Assembly: GCA_047404195.1 (NCBI GenBank)
Contig: JBDOIU010000005.1
Span: forward strand, 62,001-126,000
DNA: 64,000 nt
Source: JAJRRL01 sp047404195
GTDB taxonomy: Bacteria > Pseudomonadota > Gammaproteobacteria > JAJRRL01
Reading direction: 5' to 3'
In this document: piece after piece, positions 1 to 9,624 of the stretch
Layout of the letters: each line of letters begins with the position of its first letter
Numbering within the stretch: position 1 is the first letter of the stretch
Notes under the pieces: model-generated
The model's input: only the letters and a program-made list of their open reading frames with translations
Told to the model about the DNA's origin: nothing
Databases searched by the model: none
Translations under genes and position numbers: made by a program

Positions 1-1263
1 ATTGTTTCGGTTGTCATACCAAACGGGTATGCGGTGTCCCCACCACAGTTGTCGACTGATACACCAATCCTGAATGCCTTCCAGCCACAGGTTATATGTT
101 TTCTGCCAGTTGCTTGGGAAAAAATTAAGTTGACCTTTATTGGCTGCTGCTAATGCTGGCTCGGCCAGTGCCGCCATCTTCACATACCATTGTTCAGTGA
201 GTCGTGGTTCTAGTACCGCACCACTGCGCTCACCAATGGGTACAGCGAGCTTGTGTGGTGTGACAGACTCCAGTAAGCCAGCGGCTTCAAGGTCAGCTAC
301 GACTGCTTTACGCGCAGCTTCTCTAGTCAACCCGTGATAGGCCTTCGGTATTTTCATATGCCGCTTGATGCAGGCTTCTTCAGTCATGATATTGAAGCTA
401 TCCAGTCCGTGCCGTTTACCCACCTCGTAATCGTTAAAGTCATGCGCGGGTGTGATCTTGAGACAGCCAGTACCAAATTCTTGGTCAACGCTGTCATCTG
501 AAATAATGGGTATGTCACGGTCACAAAGTGGTAGTCGGCAAGTTTTTCCTATTAGGTTTTGATATCGCTCATCCTCTGGGTGCACTGCGAGCGCCATGTC
601 ACCCAGCAATGTCTCTGGGCGCGTTGTAGCAATACTGATAAAAGTATTTTCATCATCAGTCAGGGGATACTGAATTTGCCACAGGTTGCCTTGTCGTTCT
701 TCATTGTTGACTTCGAGATCGGATAGCGCTGTTTTTAGAGTGGGATCCCAGTTAACCAGCCGCTTGCCGCGGTATATCAATTTGTCTTCGAATAGTCGGA
801 TAAATGCTTCACGTGTGCTGTGTGACAGTTGCTCATCCATGGTGAATCGCTCGTGTGACCAGTCTACATGCAAACCAAAGCGACGCATCTGTTGCGTGAT
901 GGTGCCACCTGAGCGCGCTTTCCAATCCCAGACGCGGTCTAAGAATGCCTCGCGACCGAGTGAATGGCGTGATAAATTGTCTTTTTGGCACTGTCTCTCA
1001 ACGACCATCTGTGTCGCGATACCGGCATGGTCTGTACCCACTTGCCAGTGTACATTATTACCACAAAGCTGCCGGTAGCGGATTAGCACATCCATGAGGG
1101 TTTGTTGGAACCCATGTCCCATATGTAGGTTGCCGGTCACATTTGGTGGCGGTAACATGATACAATATGATTCCCCAGCATGTTTTTGCTGTGAGAGACC
1201 CTTTTTGCTCCATTGCTGGCGACAAAGTTTTTCAATTTCTGCTGGGTTATAATGATTTTCCAT
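1..1263 (-). CDS. valS: Valyl-tRNA synthetase, N-terminal part (cut by window edge)
   Basis: This class I aminoacyl-tRNA synthetase charges tRNA-Val in the cytoplasm. The minus-strand frame opens with ATG at 1261-1263 and stays open for 421 codons to position 1, so the C-terminal half lies outside the window. The translation shows the class I nucleotide-binding signature as PPPNVTGNLHMGHG (HMGH form) near residue 40, then VGTDHAGIATQ and, near the window edge, QDWCISRQLWWGHRIP, all typical of ValRS. The gene is divergent from lptF with about 100 bp between them. In many gammaproteobacteria pepA and holC lie between lptF and valS; neither is here. Identity is secure; only completeness is unknown. 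Confidence 0.97.
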   Translation of the reverse strand, partial: MENHYNPAEIEKLCRQQWSKKGLSQQKHAGESYCIMLPPPNVTGNLHMGHGFQQTLMDVLIRYRQLCGNNVHWQVGTDHAGIATQMVVERQCQKDNLSRHSLGREAFLDRVWDWKARSGGTITQQMRRFGLHVDWSHERFTMDEQLSHSTREAFIRLFEDKLIYRGKRLVNWDPTLKTALSDLEVNNEERQGNLWQIQYPLTDDENTFISIATTRPETLLGDMALAVHPEDERYQNLIGKTCRLPLCDRDIPIISDDSVDQEFGTGCLKITPAHDFNDYEVGKRHGLDSFNIMTEEACIKRHMKIPKAYHGLTREAARKAVVADLEAAGLLESVTPHKLAVPIGERSGAVLEPRLTEQWYVKMAALAEPALAAANKGQLNFFPSNWQKTYNLWLEGIQDWCISRQLWWGHRIPVWYDNRNN

Positions 1264-1363
1264 GGTAGTGTTTCTTTTTTTGGTGTTAAATGCCACGACA
1301 TTTGGCCTAAATTAGACCAAAAACCACTTTAGCGCATTGTCGCATATATCGGAGGCATTGTCA

Positions 1364-2458
1364 GTGATCATCGCGAGATATTTGCGAAGAGAAATTTTAC
1401 GCACTTTGTTGGCGACACTGGGTGGGTTACTTTTGGTGCTTATCATCAATCAGTCTGTTCATTTCATGAACCAGGCTGCGGCTGGTCAGCTGAGTTTAGT
1501 GACAGTTGTGTGGGTGATTTTGCTTGAGGTACCGACCTTGCTGACCTATATCTGTCCGCTGGCGTTGATGATCAGTATTTTAGTTGCATTAGGGCGCCTG
1601 GCTTCCGATCATGAGTTGGTTGCTTTGCGTGCATGTGGCTACACCACAGCCACCTTGTACCGCACGGTTTTGGCGCAAGCCATATGTATGTCATTATTGG
1701 TTTTGTGGTTGTCAGGCTTTGTTTCACCTGTGAGTCATAGCTGGCAAAAAAGTCTGCTGCTACATTCTGTGTCTGAGCTCGATGTTAATAAGATGATGCC
1801 TGGGCGCTTTATTAATTTAGGTCACTCAGATCGTGTGCTGTATACTGATATCAAGCGAGCCGATCCCAGCAGTCGACAGGTTTTTTTCGCACAAAAACAC
1901 CATGATGGCAACCAGGCTTGGTCCATATTATCTGCCAATCGATTACATCAGCAATCACTGCCTAGTGGCGCAAAGATATTTGAGTTCTCACGCGGTGTGC
2001 AGTATGAGCTCTCACTGCAGCAGCCTAGTTGGGAAGTGTTGCGTTTCAGCACTTATCGTCTGCAGCCAACGCCAATAGCCAATACACCAAGCCAATCTCT
2101 TTCGACATGGTCCTTGATGCGCTTGTATGCAAATCGGCATCACCCAACACAGGTGACTCGGGTAGCATGGCAATGGCGTTTTGCATTACCGCTTGCGGTT
2201 TTTGTGCTGGCATTGTTAGCAATACCGCTGAGTGAAATCAATCCGCGCCAAGGCAAGTTAATGCGCCTGCTGCCGGCTGCATTTATTTACATAGCTTATG
2301 TTAATTGCTTGTTTGTGAGTAAGCAGTGGCTACTGGCTGCACGTTATCCTTTGTTTATTGGCTTGTGGTGGTTGCCACTGTTTGTTGCGGCTGTTTGGGG
2401 TGTATGGCAGTTGAGTCTGCATATGACGCGGTTTAAACGACGCAGGAGGTCGACATGA
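1364..2458 (+). CDS. lptF: LPS export permease LptF
   Basis: LptF is one of the two inner-membrane subunits of the LptB2FG transporter, which extracts lipopolysaccharide from the inner membrane and feeds it to the LptC/LptA bridge. The protein has about 364 residues: three N-terminal membrane segments, a periplasmic domain (roughly 120-260), and three C-terminal membrane segments. The conserved stretch GRLASDHELVALRACG is the cytoplasmic coupling region that contacts LptB. I chose GTG at 1364 because GGAGG at 1351-1355 lies 8 bases upstream; TTG codons at 1337 and 1358 are also in frame. The stop overlaps the lptG start (ATGA), so translation is probably coupled. Confidence 0.93.
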   Translation: MIIARYLRREILRTLLATLGGLLLVLIINQSVHFMNQAAAGQLSLVTVVWVILLEVPTLLTYICPLALMISILVALGRLASDHELVALRACGYTTATLYRTVLAQAICMSLLVLWLSGFVSPVSHSWQKSLLLHSVSELDVNKMMPGRFINLGHSDRVLYTDIKRADPSSRQVFFAQKHHDGNQAWSILSANRLHQQSLPSGAKIFEFSRGVQYELSLQQPSWEVLRFSTYRLQPTPIANTPSQSLSTWSLMRLYANRHHPTQVTRVAWQWRFALPLAVFVLALLAIPLSEINPRQGKLMRLLPAAFIYIAYVNCLFVSKQWLLAARYPLFIGLWWLPLFVAAVWGVWQLSLHMTRFKRRRRST

Positions 2459-3519
2459 TCTTGCGTCAATATTTTCTGAAAGTATTAGCTCGCTGTTTTA
2501 TAAGTATCTTCGTGATTGCCTTTGGTTTGCAGTTTATCTTTTCTGTGGTGGCAGAATTATCTGCTGTTGGTCATGGTCACTATCACATATGGCAAGCGTT
2601 ACTCGTTGTTTTATGTGAGACGCCTGTGCGTGTGTATGCATTGCTGCCTGTTATTCTATTCTTGGCGTGTATCATTACCCTGGGGCAGCTCAGTGCCAGC
2701 CAAGAGATGTTAGTGTGTCGTTTGGGTGGATTAACTGCTTGGGGGGTTGCCCGTTTTGTTTTATACGCTGCCGCAATGATAACCCTGTTGTTTACTGTCA
2801 TGGGTGAGTTATTTGCGCCAGCATTGCATGCCTATGGTAGTGAATACCGTCAGCAGTTGGTGCAGGGATCTCGTGGCGGTGCAAAAACAGGTGGTCATTG
2901 GTTCCGTAACCAGCGCTATTTTGTGTTTGTACAAGCTGAAGAGACGCCAACCTTGCTTAAAGGGATATCGTGGTTTTATTGGCATGACAAGACCAATACG
3001 TTGGAGCTTGCCGGACAGGCAGCTTCTGCTATGAAGGATGGCGATGCATGGCAATGTGAGGATGTGACCTTGTTTCATCACAAGCAGAATGGTATTCAGA
3101 CTGAACGTGCGATCACATGGCGTTTACCCATCCAGCTCGACTTGCTCTCATGGTCACGTGATAAGGATTCCGTACAGCAACTGAATCTGGTATCGCTTTG
3201 GCATTACTGGCATCAACGAGCAAAGATGGGGGGCAACGTCTGGCGATTGGCCAGTGCCTTTTGGATGCGGATTTTTCAGCCATTGATGTGTTTGGTATTA
3301 GCCTTACTGACAGTACCATTTTCAATACGCTTCGTGCGTCGATTATCGAGTGCGACACGTTTGGTTATTGGGGTGGCGGTCGGTTTCTTATTTTATATGA
3401 TTGATCAGTTTCTATCGGCATTTTCAATTGTGCTGATGTGGTCTCCGTTTTGGGTGGCGGTGCTGCCTATTGCTTGTTTTGCTGCCTTTGCTGCTGTTAA
3501 GATACAGCAAGAAGAATAA
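2455..3519 (+). CDS. lptG: LPS export permease LptG
   Basis: This is the partner of LptF in the LptB2FG lipopolysaccharide exporter. It has 354 residues and the family layout of three membrane segments, a periplasmic domain (about 110-255) and three more membrane segments. The stretch LGQLSASQEMLVCRLGG is the LptG version of the coupling region. AGGAGG lies about 6 bases before the ATG, and the start overlaps the lptF stop by 4 bases. The usual lptF-lptG order is kept, and prfC follows 19 bp downstream on the same strand. Confidence 0.93.
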   Translation: MILRQYFLKVLARCFISIFVIAFGLQFIFSVVAELSAVGHGHYHIWQALLVVLCETPVRVYALLPVILFLACIITLGQLSASQEMLVCRLGGLTAWGVARFVLYAAAMITLLFTVMGELFAPALHAYGSEYRQQLVQGSRGGAKTGGHWFRNQRYFVFVQAEETPTLLKGISWFYWHDKTNTLELAGQAASAMKDGDAWQCEDVTLFHHKQNGIQTERAITWRLPIQLDLLSWSRDKDSVQQLNLVSLWHYWHQRAKMGGNVWRLASAFWMRIFQPLMCLVLALLTVPFSIRFVRRLSSATRLVIGVAVGFLFYMIDQFLSAFSIVLMWSPFWVAVLPIACFAAFAAVKIQQEE

Positions 3520-3538
3520 CCATCAATAATAAGGTGAT

Positions 3539-5113
3539 ATGATGACATTTGATTCTATGCCGCGAAGAACATTCGCTATTATCAGCCACCCTGATGCGGG
3601 TAAAACCACACTCACTGAAAAGCTATTGCTGTTTGGTGGTGCAATCACTTTGGCTGGTAGTGTGAAGGGCAGAAAGGCATCTCGCCATGCAACCAGTGAC
3701 TGGATGGCCCTGGAACAAAAGCGTGGCATCTCTGTAACGACTTCTGTGATGCAATTTCCATACAAGGACAATATTGTTAATTTGCTAGATACGCCAGGTC
3801 ATGGTGACTTCTCTGAAGATACATACCGCACTCTGACAGCGGTCGATTCAGCATTAATGGTGATTGACGTCGCTAAAGGTGTAGAGGATCGTACCATTAA
3901 GTTGATGGGTGTCTGTCGTCTACGGCAAACCCCGATTGTGACATTCATCAACAAGTGTGATCGTGAAGGCAGAGACCCTATCGAGCTTATGGACGAAATT
4001 GAAAGTGTTCTCAATATTACTTGTGTGCCAATGACTTGGCCCGTTGGTATGGGGAAGGGCTTTAAAGGCATCTATCATTTCTTGGATGATTGCTTTTATC
4101 TGTATGATTCGCAAAGTAAGCATGCTGTTGGTGACGTTGAGGTTGTCCAGGGGCTAGAAAGTAATGCTGCAAAGTCATTGCTGGGTTCTGATTATGATGC
4201 ATGGCGAGAGTCGGCAGACTTCGCACGTGAAGTGTGCCCGGCATACGATGAAAGCCGATTCTTGGCGGGAGAGATAACGCCGGTGTATTTTGGCTCTGCA
4301 ATCAATAATTTTGGTGTGCGTGAGTTGCTAGATGGTTTTGTGAATTGTGCACCTGGACCAGGTCACCGTGAGGCTATCACACGGACTGTAGAACCAGATG
4401 AGAGCAAGTTCACTGGGTTTGTATTTAAAATACAAGCCAACATGGACCCCAAGCATCACGACCGCATTGCTTTCATGCGTATTGTATCGGGTCAGTACTG
4501 CAAAGGTATGAAGATGTTTCATGTGCGCAGTGGTAAGCAACAGTTGGCGCACAATGCACAAACCTTTATGGCGGGTCAGCGAGAGCATGCTGAATCTGCG
4601 GCGGCGGGTGATATCATTGGGTTACACAATCATGGTGGTATTAAAATTGGTGATACGTTCACTCAAGGTGAATCATTAAAGTTTTCAGGGATACCCAACT
4701 TTGCGCCTGAACTATTCCGTCGTGTTCGGCTGAAAGATCCACTGAAGCAAAAAGCATTATGGCGGGGCTTGGTGCAGCTATCCGAGGAGGGTGCAACACA
4801 GGTTTTCAGGCCGCTTTTAGGCAGTGATATTGTGCTAGGTGCCATTGGTGTACTGCAGTTTGATGTAGTCGCATATCGATTGCAGCACGAATACAATGTT
4901 AGCTGTGCTTACGAGGCAGTGAACGTCGCCATTGCATTGTGGGTTGAGTGTGATGATGCGGCTATGCTGAAGCGGCTTCAAGCAGCAGAGCAGCGTCATC
5001 TTGCGCATGATGCTGGTGGACATCTAACCTATCTGGCGCCATCACGTGTTAATTTGCAAATCACACAAGAGCACTGGCCAGACGTCCGTTTTATCTCATC
5101 GCGCGAACATTAG
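3539..5113 (+). CDS. prfC: Peptide chain release factor 3 (RF3)
   Basis: RF3 is a translational GTPase that removes RF1 or RF2 from the ribosome after peptide release. At 524 residues it is close to the usual 525-530. GTPase motifs are in order: G1 SHPDAGKTTLTEK near residue 16, the switch I region around RGISVTTS, G3 DTPGHGDFSEDT, and G4 NKCDREGRDP. The C-terminal half carries the elongation-factor-like domains II and III. ATG codons occur at 3539 and 3542; AAGGTGA lies just upstream and the second may be the true start. The stop overlaps the convergent grxD stop by 4 bases. Confidence 0.97.
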   Translation: MMTFDSMPRRTFAIISHPDAGKTTLTEKLLLFGGAITLAGSVKGRKASRHATSDWMALEQKRGISVTTSVMQFPYKDNIVNLLDTPGHGDFSEDTYRTLTAVDSALMVIDVAKGVEDRTIKLMGVCRLRQTPIVTFINKCDREGRDPIELMDEIESVLNITCVPMTWPVGMGKGFKGIYHFLDDCFYLYDSQSKHAVGDVEVVQGLESNAAKSLLGSDYDAWRESADFAREVCPAYDESRFLAGEITPVYFGSAINNFGVRELLDGFVNCAPGPGHREAITRTVEPDESKFTGFVFKIQANMDPKHHDRIAFMRIVSGQYCKGMKMFHVRSGKQQLAHNAQTFMAGQREHAESAAAGDIIGLHNHGGIKIGDTFTQGESLKFSGIPNFAPELFRRVRLKDPLKQKALWRGLVQLSEEGATQVFRPLLGSDIVLGAIGVLQFDVVAYRLQHEYNVSCAYEAVNVAIALWVECDDAAMLKRLQAAEQRHLAHDAGGHLTYLAPSRVNLQITQEHWPDVRFISSREH

Positions 5114-5427
5114 TCGTCGTCATCGGCGAGCAGCCCTTGCAGTTCGCCTTTTTCGTAGAGGTCAGTCACGATATCACAGCCACCAATGAACTCACCACGC
5201 ACGTAAAGCTGTGGAATAGTTGGCCAGTCTGAGAAGTCTTTGATACCTTGACGTAATTCATCGCTTTCAAGTATGTTGAAGTCCTTGAATACAGTTTGGC
5301 AGCGACGCAGAATTTCTACGATTTGTGAAGAAAAACCACATTGTGGAAAATCTGCACTGCCTTTCATGTAAAGAACAACAGGATTGTTGTCGATTGTTTC
5401 TTGAATGCTTTCTTGGATGTTGCTCAT
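5110..5427 (-). CDS. grxD: Monothiol glutaredoxin, CGFS type
   Basis: This 105-residue Grx4-type protein binds a bridging [2Fe-2S] cluster with glutathione and passes clusters on; it commonly pairs with BolA-family proteins. The CGFS active site is at residues 30-33 (FPQCGFSSQ). The WPTIPQLYVRGEFIGGCDI segment forms the cis-Pro loop and glutathione-binding region. The C-terminus is an acidic DDDD tail. The start at 5427 is fixed by AGGAG about 8 bases upstream; a longer reading of the frame to 5556 has no family support. The bolA-like gene ends 1 base upstream, with the ribosome binding site inside its last codons, so the pair is surely co-transcribed. Confidence 0.95.
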   Translation of the reverse strand: MSNIQESIQETIDNNPVVLYMKGSADFPQCGFSSQIVEILRRCQTVFKDFNILESDELRQGIKDFSDWPTIPQLYVRGEFIGGCDIVTDLYEKGELQGLLADDDD

Positions 5428-5428
5428 G

Positions 5429-5671
5429 CTAAGCTCCTGTTTTTGTGTGTTCTTGTAGGGTAAGTGCGGTGATTGACAAGGCGTGAATATCCGCACGCAT
5501 AGCATCCCCCAACGCTTTGTAGACCATTCGATGACGCGAGATCGGTGTCTTACCATTAAAGCTATCGCAAATGATCACAACATCAAAATGTCGGCCATCG
5601 TCCCCTTGCGTATCGATCTCGGCTTGTGGGAATGCCAGCTGCAATCGATGCTGAATCTCTTGTGGTGTCAT
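5429..5671 (-). CDS. BolA-family protein (IbaG/BolA2-like), partner of GrxD
   Basis: This 80-residue BolA-fold protein carries the family core FDVVIICDSFNGKTPISRHRMVYKALGD with an invariant-type histidine near residue 47. BolA proteins form [2Fe-2S]-bridged heterodimers with CGFS glutaredoxins. Here the gene is directly upstream of grxD and ends 1 base before its start, which supports that partnership. The sequence looks closer to IbaG (YrbA) than to BolA itself, but that subfamily call is tentative. A second BolA-family gene sits at 25098-25379, so the genome has at least two. Confidence 0.88.
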   Translation of the reverse strand: MTPQEIQHRLQLAFPQAEIDTQGDDGRHFDVVIICDSFNGKTPISRHRMVYKALGDAMRADIHALSITALTLQEHTKTGA

Positions 5672-5684
5672 ATCGCCTCATTTC

Positions 5685-5713
5685 TTGTGGTTACACTGTG
5701 TGGGCATTATACT
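5685..5713 (+). promoter_or_regulatory. Putative sigma-70 promoter for the ferredoxin-cinA operon
   Basis: TTGTGG at 5685-5690 and TATACT at 5708-5713 are separated by 17 bases, about 45 bases before the ferredoxin start. The -10 box matches consensus at 5 of 6 positions; the -35 box is weaker. Confidence 0.45.
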
Positions 5714-5758
5714 ATCATTCATTGAGCCATGCAATGCATTAACCCAAGGGGAGGTAGC

Positions 5759-6091
5759 ATGACGTTTGTGGTCGGAGATGCCTGTATACGCTGTAAATTC
5801 ACCGATTGTGTAGAAGTGTGCCCAGTGGATTGCTTCCATGAGGGCCCGAATATGCTTGTCATTAACCCAGATGAGTGTATTGATTGTAATTTGTGCGTTC
5901 CCGAGTGTCCTGTTGAAGCGATTTATCCTGACGACGAGCTACCGGAGGAGCAGGGTGAGTATCTGCAACTCAACGCTGATCTGTCCAAGAAGTGGCCAAA
6001 CATAACGGCTATCATCGCAGCGCCAGATGATGCAGATGCCTGGCGAGATGTGAGCCCGAAGCGACATTTATTGGATGAGGGCGAAGCATGA
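5759..6091 (+). CDS. fdxA: Ferredoxin, 7Fe/8Fe type
   Basis: This small cytoplasmic electron carrier has 110 residues. The N-terminal half has two cysteine clusters: CIRCKFTDCVEVCPVDC, in which one cluster is of the 3Fe-4S or modified type, and CIDCNLCVPECP, a classical 4Fe-4S CxxCxxCxxxCP. This arrangement is that of the FdxA/Azotobacter FdI group. The start is set by GGGGAGG ending 4 bases before ATG at 5759; an upstream ATG at 5729 lacks such a site. The stop overlaps the start of the CinA-like gene (ATGA). The electron partner cannot be read from context. Confidence 0.93.
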   Translation: MTFVVGDACIRCKFTDCVEVCPVDCFHEGPNMLVINPDECIDCNLCVPECPVEAIYPDDELPEEQGEYLQLNADLSKKWPNITAIIAAPDDADAWRDVSPKRHLLDEGEA

Positions 6092-7206
6092 GCCAATCGC
6101 GCATTGCTTTTCTAGCCACCGGCTCTGAGCTCATTTCAGGTGATACCCTCAACACGAATACCGCAGATATGGCGGCGGACTTGTTGCAGGCTGGCTATGG
6201 TTTGGGACAACAACTGGTGGTGGATGATGCCGCTGATAGCATGGCCGGTGCTTTGCAGTACTTGATACGGGATCACGCAGTGGTTATTGTCGTTGGTGGA
6301 CTGGGGCCGACAGAAGACGATATCACACGTCAAGTGATTGCGCAGGTGATCTCAAAACCGCTGCAATTCAATGCGGAAGCCTGGCAAACCATACAAGCAC
6401 GTTTTCAGGCGCTGGGCTTACGTTGTCCGGAGAATAATCGACAGCAAGCATTCTTCCCCCCTGGTGCGACTGTATTTGAAAACAGGCATGGTACAGCAGC
6501 CGGTGGCTGTATTGTGAGTGGGCATTGTTTGGTATGCTGGTTGCCGGGCCCACCGAATGAATGCTTACCGATGTTTGCTGACTCGGTTCGCGAACGCATT
6601 CATCAGCATGTGCGACCTAAGGCGCGACTGCAGTGGCGTTGGTTGTTGCTGCGTGTATCAGAGAGTGACATCGCAGATAAGGTATCGGCTTGTATTGGTG
6701 ATGCTGCAGTTGAGTGCGCCTATTGTGTCAAAAGTCCATATTGTCGCTTGAGCCTCACAGCAGAAACGCTGGCAGAAGGGCGGGATGTGGCAGAGCGCTT
6801 ACATGCATTGATCGCAGACCGCTGTGTTGATGCTGTTGCGGCGGGTGAGCAACGTGAGTGCTTGACTGTCACGCAGCAATGCCGCCAACGTTTACAAGAA
6901 CGATCTCAGCCTATCCAGATCGAAGATACTGCCACAGGTGGCCGCTTACTCGCTGAATGTATGACACCCAGCACAGCGCATGCCATAGAGCAGGGTGTGT
7001 CCAATGATGCCAGGGATTATTTTCGCTGCAGTGGTTTAGAAGCCTATTGGCAAAGTGCAGCAAGCAATGACGCCTGCACTGTTACGATTGATGCCAGAGT
7101 GGGATCCCAGGCAATCACTATGAATATTGATATCCCACGTCGAGCAGAACGCACTTTAAACTATGCTGTCGCCTTGATTGCTGAGCAGTTATTAGCTCTA
7201 ATTTAA
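6088..7206 (+). CDS. CinA-like protein with degenerate C-terminal amidase domain
   Basis: The N-terminal domain (about 1-170) is a MoaB/Mog-like fold of the CinA family: ATGSELISGDTLNTNT, VVGGLGPTEDDITR and WLPGPPNE are the conserved loops. In CinA this domain carries ADP-ribose pyrophosphatase activity. The C-terminal part (about 275-372) aligns only loosely with the PncC nicotinamide-nucleotide amidase domain. The signature AESCTGG is reduced to EDTATGG, and the GIAGPGGG loop is absent. A complete stand-alone pncC lies at 36848-37357, so the amidase role is probably covered there. The gene overlaps fdxA by 4 bases and the convergent IQ gene by 9 bases. Confidence 0.82.
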   Translation: MSQSRIAFLATGSELISGDTLNTNTADMAADLLQAGYGLGQQLVVDDAADSMAGALQYLIRDHAVVIVVGGLGPTEDDITRQVIAQVISKPLQFNAEAWQTIQARFQALGLRCPENNRQQAFFPPGATVFENRHGTAAGGCIVSGHCLVCWLPGPPNECLPMFADSVRERIHQHVRPKARLQWRWLLLRVSESDIADKVSACIGDAAVECAYCVKSPYCRLSLTAETLAEGRDVAERLHALIADRCVDAVAAGEQRECLTVTQQCRQRLQERSQPIQIEDTATGGRLLAECMTPSTAHAIEQGVSNDARDYFRCSGLEAYWQSAASNDACTVTIDARVGSQAITMNIDIPRRAERTLNYAVALIAEQLLALI

Positions 7207-9624
7207 TCCGGATTCATCGCTTTGTGTCTGTTCAGCTCGTTTAGCATCAAGCCACTCCTGAAATGAACGATAGTTGTGCTTACCCGGCTCCATTGTGTCA
7301 AGCGTCGGCTTGACAACTTCACGCCAGAGTCGACCTTGGCCTAATGGGCCTGCGTGTTCGTCTAGGCTGCTAAGATCTTGATTTGCGCCTCCTTCACTGA
7401 GCCAGCCCTCAAGATATGATTTAAACGCTTTGGCTGCGGCCACCTTGCTTGCCTTATTGTAGCGTGAAAAAATGAAATGCTTATCGTGTTCGTTAGTTCT
7501 CTTTTTGACGTATTGATCACACTCACTAGTAAATCGACTATACTGGTTTTTAAATTCTCCTTTACATGCTTCAGAATACGCAGTTAGCTCTTTTTCATTA
7601 GACACACTCTGTGTGAAGGCAATTTCCGCGCTTGTATTAATATCCATGTATTGTGCTAACTGCTCTTGGAAGAATTGGAATGGTAGATCTTGTTTGTCAG
7701 TAGTGTGGGGTTCAGAGACTACATGAACTGTAACATGACCATTCGCGCAGCTTAGTTCAATGGTTTTATCATCTGCCAGCTGAAAAGTTGTCTTGCCAAA
7801 TTCAATTTTTTCGCAAATACTCTCCAAAGTGGCCCTGTCATGATCATAAAGATCTTCTTTATTGAAGGCGGTGATGCCTGTTTCGATAAAAGATTGTATT
7901 TCAAGCCGAAGATAAGATTCCGGGTATGCGTGTTGCATACGGGTGCCATTGACAGTGATATTCTCATATAAGCCATTAGTGGGTCGTTCGAATGAAATAC
8001 ACCTGTCAAGCGAAAATTCATAAACACCGGGTTTTAGCGGTTTTTTAAATACATTTTGCCGGCAGCTCTTAAAATGAGATTCTTGTGCTGTAGATGTGAG
8101 ATTAACACGCTTATCAGTAACAAAGTTGGTTAAGCCTTGTTTTAAAAATCCGTCTGCAAATGGGATGTCAAGTTCTATATTATTTGTTTCATTTTCAGGT
8201 GTGAATTGAGTTACAACAATGTGGCCTGATTCATTTCGATCTAGCGTGATACTTTTTTCTTTGGATATTTGATAATGACCGGGATCGATGTGATCGTTTT
8301 GCAGAGCACGCTTGCATTGTGTATGCAGATTTTCCTCAAGTTTTGAAAGAATATATTGCATAAGCAATGCGCAGCAATGCTTTACACCATCTGCAATAGG
8401 ATCTTTTGCATTAGATGATATTGTCTCTAGTTCTGATTGTGTCTGTAGTAAGGTTTCTTGATCAGTGTTGTCAGTACCATCTATTTTAGTTTTTATTTTT
8501 CTCAAACTTTCTAATGTGTCATTTCCCGAATTGCTACTAATTTCAGCTAGTGCTTTTTTATTTTTAGGTAAAATACTGCTTTCATCACCAAGGAATTCAT
8601 CGATGAATGTTATTGATGGCCTTATTGCTTGCGCTTGCACTTTCCCAATTGCTTTCTTTGAACTGTCGCTTAGTTTTTTTGTGATATCTTCTATCTGATC
8701 ATTGATATTGCTGTAATCTCGATTATTTTTCTGTCTTTTCTCGAGTCCTTCCTGAGATACATTGATTTTCTGATGGAGTTGATTAATTGCCACTATATCG
8801 TGACTTACAGGTTCATTGATTTGTGTTTCTACTTGATTTGTGTCATTGAGTGATTTTATGAGAACTTTTCTAAAGTCACCTTTGTCGTGATATTTCCTGC
8901 TTGTGTCTTTCGATGGGCTGTGAGTAACGTCAGTAGCGCTGTCATCAAATTGTACGCCAAGGTGTTTGTTTTCAGATACTTGATATAGACCATTTTTGCG
9001 ATCTTTGATATTCGATCTTTGCATTAAGAAGAATTTAGATTGAGCCTGTCTTGTGAATTCTGCTCTTTGTCCTTTTTGTAGTGCGGTGAGCTGGTGTTTT
9101 AGAAATGCTCTTGTCAACAGCCCATTATCCGTGGTGGTATTTGCAATAGTTGTGTCAACAACACGGAAGTGACTATGGTTGTGGTTGATGACACGTATTG
9201 TGTTCTCAGTTGGTGTCTTATCGCTATATGGTGTGACAACGCCACTTAAGCAATTGATCATGAAGTCATTGCCACTTAAATCTAAATCTTTTGGATTCCA
9301 GCCAGTGACTAATGACTTTCTAGCTAATTGTCCACGGAATACCCTCTGAACTGTCACTGCCGCATCTTTTTCCTTCTTTTGTTCTTGCATAGCTTTTAGC
9401 TCTTTCTTGGCTGCTTTTGCACGGAATACTTGTTGAAGATTCATTGCGACGTTCTTTTTAGAAGCATGCATCTGCTGTTGCTTGCTTCCACGATACATAG
9501 CTTGTATGCGTGTTGCTGCAACCTTTTCTATTATTCTTGGTTGAGTATCACCTGTATCTACTGGCGCTCCACCTTCGTTTTTTTCTTCTCCGAGTGTTTG
9601 AATTTCTAGTGAGTCATCATGTTT
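7198..9624 (-). pseudogene. IQ-motif effector-like gene, downstream part after an in-frame TAA
   Basis: This is the continuation, in the same frame, of the gene starting at 10995. It has no usable start: no ATG, GTG or TTG occurs in frame between the TAA (9625-9627) and the ATG at 9498, and that ATG falls inside an IQ motif. It encodes three further IQ motifs: IQAMYRGSKQQ (9475-9507), LQQVFRAKAAK (9406-9438) and VQRVFRGQLAR (9319-9351). Further on come three copies of a module of about 80 residues, starting GHYQISKEKSI (8281 downward), GVYEFSLDRCI and TFQLADDKTI, with a weaker earlier copy at GLYQVSENK. No enzyme family is recognised. It is either a nonsense-broken gene or the second half of a readthrough product. 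Confidence 0.7.

Noticed and set aside
686..1078. Plus-strand 130-codon frame opposite valS
   Set aside because: The minus-strand frame is unmistakably ValRS; this is its antisense shadow.
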